DNA from: Lutjanus erythropterus
Lineage: Eukaryota > Chordata > Actinopteri > Lutjaniformes > Lutjanidae
Length of the DNA: 64,000 nt
Reading direction: 5' to 3'
Assembly: GCA_020091685.1 (NCBI GenBank)
Contig: CM034603.1
Coordinates: forward strand, 38,969,947 to 39,033,946
Shown piece after piece: positions 1 through 10,980 of this stretch; position 1 is the stretch's first letter, and each line of letters begins with the position of its first letter. A model generated the notes under the pieces. It searched no databases. It was not told where the DNA came from and saw only the letters and a program-made list of their open reading frames with translations. The translations under genes were made by a program, and so were the position numbers.

Positions 1-1321
1 AAAAACAAAAACACTAAATGTCGTCCTGAACTGAGAAAAGATTAGAAAAGAGAAGCTGTCACTCAGGAGTTTTGTCTAACGAGGTCCCTGAACGGGATCC
101 ATCTGTCCGTCCTGACCTGGAAGCTGATTGGCTGAGCAGCTGACAGACCTGACGAGCGCCTGCAGGTAAGAAACTAGATGACTTGAAACAGATTCAGCAC
201 ACAAGTAGTTATTGATGAAAACCAGAGACTTTACAAACAGACCCATATTTTTTCTACAGTAAGGATGAAATATATAATAATAGTAAAAACGTGTTGATTC
301 TTTTCTTATATTTCCAAACATTTGTCAATAAAAACAAGCGTCTCACTTCATTTGATTCAAGGACAGCAGAAAAATGTTGCCTGCTGATTCAGTGAGTTTT
401 TTCTTTCTTATTTTATTTGATATTTTATGTGATCAGGTCCATTCTGTGAGGCAGCAGCTTCATGTAGTTGGTGTCTTCAGCAGGAGGACCAGAAAACCTG
501 CAGCTGACGGCGCCGCTGCACACGTCCATGTCTGTGTGGACATGTATTAACAGCTCCCTCAGATGCCACTGAGCAATTCACAGTTTTAACTGACAGGTTT
601 TTTTTTGTCTGACATGATAACTAGCCGCTGCAGGACAAACAGGACAAACAGGACCTGTCCTCGTCCTCCTTCACTGGTGAGAGTCCAGCTGTTCTGTGTT
701 TAACATTTTTCAACAATATATGGGAAAAAAAAGACAGTAAAGCTCAAAAACATTCTGTAGTTTGAGTTTAGAGTCGAATCAAACCACAGAATGAGTCGTG
801 TTGTTGATGTAAATATGAAAATATGTTCAGACATCAGATCAAAATGAATCCAGTCGAATTTAAAACAACAGCAGCTTTATTTTCTCCGTCCAACAGAAAT
901 GTGTGACTGTCTCCATCCTGTCCTAATCAGGAAGAGGACGTGTCACAAAACACGGCTGAGACATGTTGTGAAAGAACTGTGGACACGTCCAGAGAACGTT
1001 TCAACAGTCTTTACTGCAGTACAAGTACACAGTACTTAAAAGCAGAAGTACTGATTCAACTTGTTTACTGCAGTAAAAGTGGAAAAAGGTCAGTCCTCAA
1101 AGCACAGAAGTAAAAAGTTGTCCTTTTGTCTTTGACTTGTTATGTCTTTTATGGATTTTTATTTGTCTTGTTTTTACATCTTTTTACATCTGTACGTCTT
1201 TTTTGTCTCATTAGATCTTTTTCATCGTGTTACTTTATGTCCAGCTCATTAAAGAGCATAACAAAGAAGGAATGAGTCATTTATTAAAGGAAACTCAACA
1301 TGGATTAAGTAAGTGATCAGT

Positions 1322-1364
<43 letters not shown>

Positions 1365-1631
1365 ACATGGGTGTGTGTGTAAAAGGCAACCAAAGCTGAA
1401 CTACATGCAGTCCTCCAATGAGGAGGGAGCAAACAGAGAGAGTCTGCAGGGACAAATCAGGACAAATTATAGCTTCATACAAACTATATAAAGTAAATAC
1501 AAATTAAGGCATTAAGAATATAATAAATAATGAACTAATAAATAACTAAATACAAATAAAGCTTAAAACAATAGTGATTTCAAAATCTGATGAGAAATTA
1601 TTCTTTTAATCTAAGTAAAGCAGAATAATAC
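1..1631. other. Gene-free upstream stretch
   Basis: No coding exon could be supported here. The stretch is AT-rich non-coding DNA with one (GT)n tract at about 1323-1363. It would be expected to lie between lamc1 and lamc2 if the vertebrate gene order holds, but no lamc1 exon is visible. Splice-like strings such as CTGCAG followed by GTAAGA near 164 are not backed by an open frame. The 8 bases AATAATAC at 1624-1631 are the left target duplication of the hAT element that follows. Confidence 0.5.
1323..1363. repeat. (GT)n microsatellite
   Basis: About 20 uninterrupted GT units, followed by a short second GT run near 1371-1380. Ordinary dinucleotide microsatellite. Confidence 0.9.
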
Positions 1632-2515
1632 TAGACTTGCACCGATTTCAACTTTCTTAGCCGATTCCGATTTCCGATTTTTGAGGGGTCTGACCTACCG
1701 ATTCCGATTTTGGCCGGTTCCGATTTTCAGTCTTTCTAAGAACTGTAATTGACAGCATTCACAAACATTTTTGCAACTTTTCTTGTAAATATGTTCATAA
1801 TAAGACACTGACTATTAAATATTCATTTAATACTTTCTCCAAAATCATCCAGATTACAACCAGGCCTTATTATAATTTTATATTAAGATTATGAATTGGG
1901 TGAACGTGATCTCGCGAGATCATGTCGCGGGATTTCGTGGGACGCGATTTCACGTGATCTTTTGTGGAAAGATGTAAACAAACCGGAGACTAACGCGGTG
2001 CAACAGTTTGAAGTAAAACTTTGCCGTGAGAAAAACAGACACAGAAGTTAAAGGAGTCTGGATGAGAAAATGTTTGAGGAGACGCATCAACACAGGTTGT
2101 TTATTCTTCAGCCAGAACAGGAGGTGAGATTTGAACTGTCCCTCTGTGAACAGCAGTCTGCTGCTAGCTTGCTAGCATTAGCCTGAAGTGCGAGAGAGTT
2201 TACGGCTGTTTTGCGACATTGTCAGCTGCTCTGTCTCGTTGTAGACTGTCTGTCTTCTCTTTATCCTGTTCTTGGAATCTGTCTCTGACACCAGCTTCAA
2301 GCAGACGTGTGTCTGAGTGTGTAGCTGTTATCAGCGCTGTGTTGACGTCACGGTCAGTTTGTCTGCTGCGCGCATGACGTGACCATCGTGCAGAACATGT
2401 GTGTGACAATGACGGACACAGAACCGGATTTGTGACGCTGACCGGCCGGTCACCGGTCAAGGCGGTCACGTGAAAACTGGCCCGATTCGAGCATTGCCGA
2501 ATCGGTGCAAGTCTA
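1632..2515 (+). mobile_element. Non-autonomous hAT-type MITE, copy 1
   Basis: An 884-bp element bounded by a perfect 16-bp terminal inverted repeat, TAGACTTGCACCGATT at the left and its reverse complement at the right. It is flanked by an exact 8-bp target duplication, AATAATAC at 1624-1631 and 2516-2523. Eight-base duplications with TAG...TGCACCGAT-like ends are typical of the hAT superfamily. Subterminal copies of a GATTCCGATT-like motif lie just inside the ends. No transposase is encoded; the short minus-strand open frame at 2200-2469 is not transposase-like. A near-identical copy in the same orientation lies at 34024-34910. The interior is CpG-rich and holds TCTCGCGAGA at 1910-1919, CACGTG at 1951-1956 and 2467-2472, and TGACGTCA at 2343-2350. 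Confidence 0.9.
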
Positions 2516-2523
2516 AATAATAC

Positions 2524-2934
2524 AATTTAAATTTGTTCATAAAACAGGAGAATGAATGTTCGTTATCTCTACATTTGTTACACTGGATGTGATATTTGGC
2601 TAAAAATATGACTTGATTTATGAGGGTGGAGTTAGATGGGCCTGAATTATCCATGTAAAATATGATATGAAATACTTATTGAAGGAATATTAAGTTCAAT
2701 AGATAACCAATTTCTGATATTTAATCAAAAATATTGTGAATAATGACATGAAAAGAACAAATGCTTGAGGGTTTCATCATCGAAAACAAACAGTGATGTC
2801 AGGTCTGTGGTCATTACATCATCTTATATCTTTTTGTCTTGTTACACACAAAGAGCACAGCTGTATGGATCAGTGTGTATGATACATACAGAAAAATTAT
2901 GCATCTTTTAAATACAGAAACTGTGGAGAAACAT
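2524..2934. other. Unremarkable spacer between MITE and minisatellite
   Basis: AT-rich single-copy-looking sequence, except for the 8-bp hAT duplication at its left edge. I see no gene or repeat in it. Confidence 0.4.
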
Positions 2935-5900
2935 GACTTCTTCTGCTGTCACTGCGTTGTGTTCGCTGCCCTCTGCTGTCACTGCGTTGTGTTCGCTGCC
3001 CTCTGCTGTCACTGCGTTGTGTTCGCTGCCCTCTGCTGTCACTGCGTTGTGTTCGCCTCTCTGCTGTCACTGCGTTGTGTTCGCTGCCCTCTGCTGTCAC
3101 TGTGTTGTGTTACTGCCCTCTGCTGTCACTGTGTTGTGTTATTGCCCTCTGCTGTCACTGCGTTGTGTTCGCTGCCCTCTGCTGTCACTGCGTTGTGTTC
3201 GCTGCCCTCTGCTGTCACTGCGCTTGTGTTTGCTGCCCTCTGCTGTCACCGCGCCGTTACTGCCCCTGCTGTCACCGTTGTGTTACTGCCCCTGCTGTCA
3301 CTGTGTTGTGTTATTGCCCTCTGCTGTCACCGCGTTGTGTTCTGCCCTCTGCTGTCACTGCGCGTGTGTTCGCTGCTTCTGCTGTCACTGCCCTCTGCTG
3401 TCACTGCGCTGTGTTACTGCCCCTGCTGTCACTGTCCTCTGCTGTCACCGCTGTGTTACTGCCCTCTCGCTGTCACTGTCCTCTGCTGTCACTGTGTTGT
3501 GTTACTGCCCTCTGCTGTCACTGCGGCGTGTTCACTGCCCTCTGCTGTCACTGCGTCGTGTTCGCTGTTCGCGCCCTCTGCTGTCACTGTGTTGTTTTCG
3601 CTGCCCTCTGCTGTCACTGTGTTGTGTTACTGCCCTCTGCTGTCACTGCGCCGTGTTACTGCCCTCTGCTGTCACTGTGTTCTGTTACTGCCTCTGCTGT
3701 CACTGTGTCGTGTTCGCTGTTCGCCGCTCTGCTGTCACTGTGTTGTTTTCGCTGCCCTCTGCTGTCACTGCGTGTGTTACTGCCCTCTGCTCACCGCGTC
3801 GCGTTCGCTGTTCGCTGCCCTCTGCTGTCACTGTGTTGTGTTTGCTGCCCTCTGCTGTCACTGCGCCGTGTTACTGCCCTCTGCTGTCACTGTGTTGTGC
3901 GTTGTGCCCTCTGCTGTCACTGCGTTGTGTTCGCTGCCCTCTGCTGTCACCGCGCTGTGTTCGCTGCCCTCTGCTGTCACTGCGTTGTGTTCGCTGCTCC
4001 CTGCTGTCACTGCGTTGTGTTACTGCCCTCTCGCTGTCACTGTGTTGTGTTATTGCTCCTCTGCTGTCACTGCGCTTGTGTTCGCTGCCCTCTGCTGTCA
4101 CTGCGTTGTGTTCGCTGCCCTCTGCTGTCACTGGGCGTTGTGTTCGCTGCCCTCTGCTGTCACTGCGCTGTGTTACTGCCCTCTCCGCTGTCACTGTCCT
4201 CTGCTGTCACCGTGTTGCGTTACTGCCCTCTGCTGTCACCGCGTCGTGTTCACTGCCCTCTGCTGTCACTGCGTCGTGGTTCGCTGTTCGCTGCCCTCTG
4301 CTGTCACTGTGTTGTTTTCGCTGCCCTCTGCTGTCACCGCAGTTACTGCCCTCTGCTACCGCGCCGTGTTACTGCCCCTCTGCTGTCACTGTGTTGTGTT
4401 ACTGCCTCTGCTGTCACTGTGTCGTGCTTCGCTGTCCGCCGCCTCTGCTGTCACTGTGTTGTTTTCGCTGCCTCTGCTGTCACTGCGCTTGTGTTACTGC
4501 CCTCTGCTGTCACTGCGCTGCGGTCACTGCCCTCTGCTGTCACTGCGCTCGTGTTCACTGCCCTCTGCTGTCACCCGCGCGTGTTCGCTGTTCGCTGCCC
4601 TCTGCTGTCACTGTGTTGTTTTCGGCTGCCCTCTGCTGTCACTGTGTTGTGTTACTGCCCTCTGCTGTCACCGCGTCGTTACTGCCCTCTGCTGTCACTG
4701 TGTTCTGTTACTGCCCTCTGCTGTCACTGTGTCGTGTTCGCTGTTCGCCTCTGCTGTCACTGTGTTGTTTCGCTGCCCTCTGCTGTCACTGCGCTTGTGT
4801 TACTGCCCTCTGCTGTCACCGCGCGTGTTACTGCCCTCTGCTGTCACTGCCAGTTCGGGCTGTTCGCCCTCTGCTGTCACTGTGTTGTGTTTGCTGCCTC
4901 TGCTGTCACTGCGCGTGTTACTGCCCTCTGCTGTCACTGTGTTGTGTTATTGCCCTCTGCTGTCACTGCGTTGTGTTCCGCTGCCCTCTGCTGTCACTGC
5001 GCTGTGTTCGCTGCCCTCTGCTGTCACTGCGCTTGTGTTCTGCCCTCTGCTGTCACCGCGCTGTGTTACTGCCCCTGCTGTCACTGTGTTGTGTTATTGC
5101 CCTCTGCTGTCACTGCGCTTGTGTTCGCTGCCCTCTGCTGTCACTGCGTTGTGTCTGCTGCCCGCTGTCACTGCGTTGTGTTCGCTGCCCTCTGCTGTCA
5201 CTGCGCGTTGTGTTACTGCCCTCTGCTGTCACTGTCCTCTGCTGTCACTGTGTTGTGTTACTGCCCTCTGCTGTCACCGCGTCAGGTTCACTGCCCTCTG
5301 CTGTCACTGCGTCAGTGTTCGCTGTTCGCTGCCCCTGCTGTCACTGTGTTGTTTTCGCTTCGCTGTCACTGCGTTGTGTTACTGCCCTCTGCTGTCACTG
5401 CGCCGTGTTACTGCCCTCTGCTGTCACTGTGTTGTGTTACTGCCCTCTGCTGTCACTGTGTCGCGGTTCGCTGTTCGCCGCCTCTGCTGTCACTGTGTTG
5501 TTTTCGCTGCCCTCTGCTGTCACTGCGCTGTGTTACTGCCTCTGCTGTCACCGCGTCGTTACTGCTCCTCTGCTGTCACTGCGTCGTATTGTTCGCTGTT
5601 CGCTGCCCTCTGCTGTCACTGTGTTGTGTTTGCTGCCCTCTGCTGTCAGCGCCGTGTTACTGCCCTCTGCTGTCACTGCTCGTGTTACTGCTCCTCTCTG
5701 CTGTCACTGCGCCGTTCCTGTTCGCTGCCCTCTGCTGTCACTGTGTTGTTTTCGCTGCCTGCTGTCACTGCGTCGCGGTTCGCTGTTCTGCTCCCGCTGT
5801 CACTGTGTTGTGTTTGCTGCCCTCTGCTGTCACTGCGCCGGTTACTGCCCCTGCTGTCACTGTGTTGTGTTATTGCCCTCTGCTGTCACGCGCTTGTGTT

Positions 5901-8900
5901 CGCTGCCCTCGCTGTCACTGCGCTGTGTTCGCTGCCCCTGCTGTCACTGCGCTGTGTTCGCTGCCCTCTGCTGTCACCGCGCTTGTGTTACTGCCCTCTG
6001 CTGTCACTGTGTTGTGTTATTGCCCTCTGCTGTCACTGCGTTGTGTTCGCTGCCCTGCTGTCACTGCATTGTGTTCGCTGCCTCTGCTGTCACTGCGCTT
6101 GTGTTCGCTGCCTCTGCTGTCACCGCGCTTGTGTTACTGCCCTCGCTGTCACTGTCCTCTGCTGTCACTGTGTTGTGTTACTGCCTCTGCTGTCACTGCG
6201 CGTGTTCACTGCCTCTGCTGTCACTCGCGCTGCCTGTTCGCTGCCCTCTGCTGTCACTGTGTTGTTTTCGCTGCCCTCTGCTGTCACTGCGCTGTGTTAC
6301 TGCCCTCTGCTGTCACTGCGTCGTGTTACTGCCCTCTGCTGTCACTGTGTTGTGTTACTGCCCTCTGCTGTCACTGTGTCGTGTTCGCTGTTCGCCCTCT
6401 GCTGTCACTGTGTTGTTTTCGCTGCCTCTGCTGTCACTGCGTTGTGTTACTGCCCTCTGCTGTCACCGCGCTGTTACTGCCCTCTGCTGTCACTGCGCCG
6501 TGTTCTGCTCCGCTGCCTCTGCTGTCACTGTGTTGTGTTTGCTGCCCTCTGCTGTCACCGCGCCGTGTTACTGCCCTCTGCTGTCACTGCGCCGTGTTAC
6601 TGCCCTCTGCTGTCACTGCGCTCAGGTTCGCTGTTCGCTGCCCTCTGCTGTCACTGTGTTGTTTTCGCTGCCCGCTGCTGTCACTGCGCGTGCCCGCTGT
6701 TCGCCCTCTGCTGTCACTGTGCGTTGTTCGCTGCCCTCTGCTGTCACTGAGCGCCGTGTTACTGCCTCTGCTGTCACTGTGTTGTGCTATTGCCCTCTGC
6801 TGTCACTGCGCTTGTGTTACTGCCTCTGCTGTCACTGCGCCGTGTTACTGCTCCTCTGCTGTCACTGCGTCGTTCGCTGTTCGCCCTGCTGTCACTGTGT
6901 TGTGTTTGCTGCCTCTGCTGTCACTGGGCGCCGTGTTACTGCCCTCTGCTGTCACCGCGCCGTGTTACTGCCCTCTGCTGTCACTGCGCCGTGTTCGCTG
7001 TTCGCTGCCCCTGCTGTCACTGTGTTGTGTTATTGCTCCCCTCTGCTGTCACCGCGCTGTGTTACTGCCCTCTGCTGTCACTGCCGTGTTACTGCCCTCT
7101 GCTGTCACCGCGCCGGTTCGCTGTCTTCGCGCCCTCTGCTGTCACTGTGTTGTTTTCGCTGCCCTCTGCTGTCACTGCGCTGTGTTACTGCCCTCTGCTG
7201 TCAATCCCTGCTGTCACTGCGCTTGTGTTACTGCCTCTGCTGTCACTGTCCTCTGCTGTCACTGTGTTGTTTTCGCTGCCCGCTGTCACTGCGTCGTTTC
7301 GCTGTTCGCTGCCCTCTGCTGTCACTGGGCGTCGGTTCGCTGTTCGCTGCCCTCTGTTGTCACTGTTGTGTTTGCTGCCCTCTGCTGTCACTCGTGTTAC
7401 TGCCCTCTGCTGTCACTGCGCCGTGTTACTGCCCTCTGCTGTCACTGCGTCGTGTTCGCTGTTCGCTGCTCTGCTGTCACTGTGTTGTTTCGCTGCCCTC
7501 TGCTGTCACTGTGTTGTGTTACTGCCCGCTGTCACTGCGCTTGTGTTCGCTGCCCTCTGCTGTCACTGTGTTGTGTCTACTGCCCTCTGCTGTCACTGCG
7601 TCGTGTTACTGCCCTCTGCTGTCACTGGCGTCGTGTTCTGCCCTCTGCTGTCACTGCGTCGTGTTCGCCCTCTGCTGTCACTGCGCCGTGTTACTGCCCT
7701 CTCTGCTGTCACTGCGCCGTGTTACTGCCCTCTGCTGTCACCGCGCCGCGGTTACTGCCCTCTGCTGTCACTTCGCGCCGTGTTCGCTGTTCGCTGCCCT
7801 CTGCTGTCACTGTGTTGTGTTTGCTGCCTCTGCTGTCACCGCGCCGTGTTACTGCCCTCTGCTGTCACTGCGCCAGTGTTACTGCTCCTCGCTGTCACTG
7901 CGCTGGTTCGCTGTTCGCTGCCCCTGCTGTCACTGTGTTGTGTTTGCTGCCCTCTGCTGTCACTGCGCGGTTACTGCCCTCTGCTGTCACTGCCGTAGTT
8001 ACTGCCCTCTGCTGTCACCGCGCGGTCACTGCCCTCTGCTGTCACTGTGTCGTGCGGTTCGCTGTTCGCTGCTCTCTGCTGTCACTGCGTCGTGCCGCTG
8101 CTCCCGCTGTCACTGCGCTGTGTTCGCTGCCCCCGCTGTCACTGCGCCGTGTTCGCTGCCCTCTGCTGTCACTCGCGCCGTGTTCGCTGTTCGCGCTCTC
8201 TGCTGTCACTGTAAGGTTTTCGCAGTTCCTGCTGTCACTGGCGCTTGTGTTCGCTGCCCTCTGCTGTCACTGCGCTCAGGTTCGCTGCCCTCTGCTGTCA
8301 CTGCATTGTGTTCGCTGCCCTCTGCTGTCACTCGCGCGTGTTCGCTGCCCTCTGCTGTCACTGCATTGTGTTCGCCTCTGCTGTCACTGTGTCGTGTTCG
8401 CTGTTCGCTGCTCTCTGCTGTCACTGCATTGTGTTCGCTGCCCTCTGCTGTCACTGCGTCGGTTCGCTGCCCTCTGCTGTCACTGCGCCGTGTTCGCTGC
8501 CCTCTGCTGTCACTGTGTCGTGTGCTGTTCGCTGCTCTCTGCTGTCACTGCATTGTGTTCGCTGCCTCTGCTGTCACTGGCGTCGTGTTCGCTGCCTCTG
8601 CTGTCACTGCATTGTGTTCGCTGCCCCCGCTGTCACTGCGTTGTGTTCGCTGCCCTCTGCTGTCACTGCGCCGTGTTCGCTGTTCTGCCCTCTGCTGTCA
8701 CTGCGCCGTGTTCGCTGTTCGCTGCCCTCTGCTGTCACTGTGTTGTTTTCGCTGCCCCTCTGCTGTCACTGCGTTGTGTTCGCTGCCCTCTGCTGTCACT
8801 GCGTTGTGTTCGCTGCCCTCTGCTGTCACTCGCGTTGTGTTCGCCCTCTGCTGTCACTGCGTTGTGTTACTGCCTCTGCTGTCACTGTCCTCTGCTGTCA

Positions 8901-9112
8901 CTGTGTTGTGTTACTGCCCTCTGCTGTCACTGCGTCGCGGTTCGCTGCCCTCTGCTGTCACCGCGCCGTTCGCTGTTCGCTGCCCTCTGCTGTCACTGCG
9001 CTGTGTTACTGCCCTCTGCTGTCACTGTGTTGTGTTCACTGCCCTCTGCTGTCACTGCGTTGTGTTCGCTGCCCTCTGCTGTCACTGTGTTGTGTTCACT
9101 GCCCTCTGCTGA
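2935..9112 (+). repeat. Large GC-rich minisatellite with higher-order organisation
   Basis: About 6.2 kb made of roughly 200 tandem monomers of about 29-30 bp. Each monomer has a constant core CTGCTGTCACTG followed by a variable tail of two main kinds, ending in TTCGCTGCC or TTACTGCC. The plus strand is strikingly poor in A, usually one or two per monomer. Consequently stop codons are almost absent from all three forward frames, which gives open frames of about 1300, 2060 and 2020 codons over the same DNA. These read as degenerate decapeptide repeats like AVTALCSLPS and are not regarded as genes. A marker monomer containing GTTGTTTTCG recurs at about 150-bp spacing, and whole blocks recur at roughly 0.9-1.0 kb (see findings). 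Monomers differ by many one- to few-base indels as well as substitutions. Confidence 0.95.
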
Positions 9113-9259
9113 AATAAATAAGTAAATGTCCTGACAGTGAGTGAAATATCTCAGCTGTGTGTGTCTCACTACAGTAGTTGAGTAAATGTACTCAGTTACA
9201 CTGATATTGTGTCTGAAAAGTGAACTCAGTGTTGAGAAATGCTCTCAGATGTTGATAAC

Positions 9260-9262
<3 letters not shown>

Positions 9263-9323
<61 letters not shown>
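9263..9323. repeat. (GT)n microsatellite
   Basis: About 30 GT units. It is followed to 9540 by several shorter GT-rich runs, so the whole 9263-9540 stretch is low complexity. No gene is supported in it. Confidence 0.9.
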
Positions 9324-9324
<1 letters not shown>

Positions 9325-9621
9325 CAGGGTGTGGTGTTGACAAGGTAACAGGAACGAGCCGGGTGTGGCTCTATGTGTGTGTGTGTGTTGAGGCTTGCGG
9401 CGGTGTTTTCTGGAGCTCAGTGGTGGGAAAGTGTTGGTAAGGTGTGTGTGTGTGTAACCAGGTATGGGCAGGGTGTGTGTGACGGATCATAATGTGTGTG
9501 TGTGTGTGAGTAACAGTGAGTGTGTGTGTGTGTCTGAGGTTCAGGGTGTGTCTGGCTGCTCTGTCAGAACTACAGCCTCAGGATACAGTTTACAAATGGA
9601 GACAATCCTCAGCAGGAAGAA

Positions 9622-9622
<1 letters not shown>

Positions 9623-9673
<51 letters not shown>
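9623..9673. repeat. (CA)n microsatellite
   Basis: About 25 CA units. Together with the GT tract at 9263-9323 it forms an inverted pair of complementary dinucleotide repeats separated by about 300 bp. Confidence 0.9.
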
Positions 9674-9678
<5 letters not shown>

Positions 9679-9899
9679 ATTGTCAGTGTACAATCACATA
9701 TTTCACCTGAGTAATAAAATTAGTTCATATTTCAAATGGATTTCATAACTGCTGAATAATCATAAAGAAATCTTACTTTTTACTCCATTTATTTAGTAAC
9801 TTTAGTTACTTTTCAGATTAAGATTAATGATACAAACTGTCCTGATCTACAAAGGAAACTTTAGTTTTGTCAATAATCAATCAGTGTCATATTTTATCA

Positions 9900-10200
9900 G
9901 AAAAGGTTTGAGGGTTTTGAATATTTGAGGACGTCGTCTTAAACTTTGATCTACATTTTCTGACATTTTGTGGATCAAACAACTGATCGATTAGGAAAAT
10001 TGGACCTGTTTTTCAAGAAGTGATCAATCTGGAAATAAATATGTGAAAACAATTGGACACAGGATGTATGTCCATACACATACATCCTGTGTCCACTATT
10101 TTTCAACTGAAAAGATTCTGACAGGATTAATTAATCAGTTAATCAATTTGAGTTATTTTTAGTTATTGATTGATGGAGAAAATGATCAAGAAAGATTTGA
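9900..10200 (+). repeat. Fragment of an AATCGATTA-type teleost MITE family
   Basis: The segment carries blocks such as TGAGGACGTCGTCTT, TTTCTGACATTTTGTGG and ACTGATCGATTAG. The same blocks recur at 13250-13930, 26115-26440, 27500-27600, 35996-36175, 51015-51150, 51484-51680 and 61150-61400 in both orientations. The recurrence is visible directly; a MITE origin is inferred from the family being dispersed and non-coding. A perfect short hairpin at 10054-10095 is embedded in this fragment. Confidence 0.6.
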
Positions 10201-10833
10201 AAAATAGGTCCAAATGTGAGCAGGTGAAGCACACAGATAAATATATTTATATTTATTAACTTCTTTTACGTCGTTTCGTTTTGTTACGTCTTTAATAACG
10301 TTGTTTCTGTCCTGAGTTAAAACTAAAGTAAAAGTTTGTGTTTTTGAAAACGTAAGGAGGAGGAAGTTCAAATGTAGAAAAATAAATACTCAGATACTTG
10401 AAAAGTCTACTGTAATATAGTAACTATGTATTTGTACTAAGTTACTTCCCATCTCTGCTTCTTAAATGTGTATTGGTTCATTTCAAATACTAAAACTCTT
10501 TAAGTTGCTTCATCACTTCCAGCATTAATGACCACTTTTGATGCTTTATAACAGCTAATAAACATGAATAGTGATCTGATAAGTTGTTATGATGTTTTAT
10601 TGTCCTCATCAGCCTGTTGAGGTTGAAGTCTGCTGAGCAGCAGACATCATCATCTTCATCATCTTCATCAGTCTAAATCAGAATCTGAATTATAATATTT
10701 TCCATTTGTGGAACAGAGTGAGGATTCACTTCACGTCCGTCCATCTGATCCTCGTCTCTGTCCTGTGAAACGTCTTTGTGTGATGAAAACGTCCCAGTAA
10801 ACGTCCAGAACAGAACAACGCCCCGGCTGTCCT

Positions 10834-10835
<2 letters not shown>

Positions 10836-10877
<42 letters not shown>
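10836..10877. repeat. (CA)n microsatellite upstream of lamc2
   Basis: About 20 CA units, lying about 170 bp upstream of the lamc2 start codon and so close to its probable promoter. Confidence 0.9.
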
Positions 10878-10879
<2 letters not shown>

Positions 10880-10973
10880 CATGTCCTCTGACTGTGTGTG
10901 TGCTCTGTGAATCACATGTGAGTAAGTGTGTCTCAGTATGTGCAGCGTGTTCAGACCTGCAGCAGCAGAGGAG

Positions 10974-10980
10974 TTAAAAG
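10974..10980 (+). promoter_or_regulatory. Possible TATA-like box of lamc2
   Basis: TTAAAAG lies about 67-73 bp upstream of the lamc2 ATG. If used, transcription would begin around 11005 and give a leader of about 40 bases. This is a position- and composition-based guess; no transcript evidence is available. Confidence 0.3.

Noticed and set aside
60-170. Possible small exon ending CTGCAG before GTAAGA
   Set aside because: No open frame matches a known protein, and stop codons interrupt every plus-strand frame near the putative donor. It is kept only as an unproven splice-like string.
2200-2469. Minus-strand 89-codon frame in the hAT element (also in copy 2 at 34590-34850)
   Set aside because: It lies wholly inside a non-autonomous MITE and has no transposase-like motif. 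Its conservation reflects copy identity, not selection on protein.
2935-9112. CRISPR-like array
   Set aside because: The repeat core is regularly spaced, but the intervening sequence is itself a few recurring variants rather than unique spacers, and the genome is vertebrate. It is a minisatellite.
2839-9125. Three giant plus-strand open frames (about 1303, 2059 and 2016 codons) as a Cys-rich repeat protein
   Set aside because: All three overlap on the same tandem repeat, which simply lacks stop codons. Indels shift the frame continually, and there is no single favoured frame or recognisable domain.
9263-9748. Short frames of alternating Val-Cys or Thr-His
   Set aside because: They come from (GT)n and (CA)n microsatellites.
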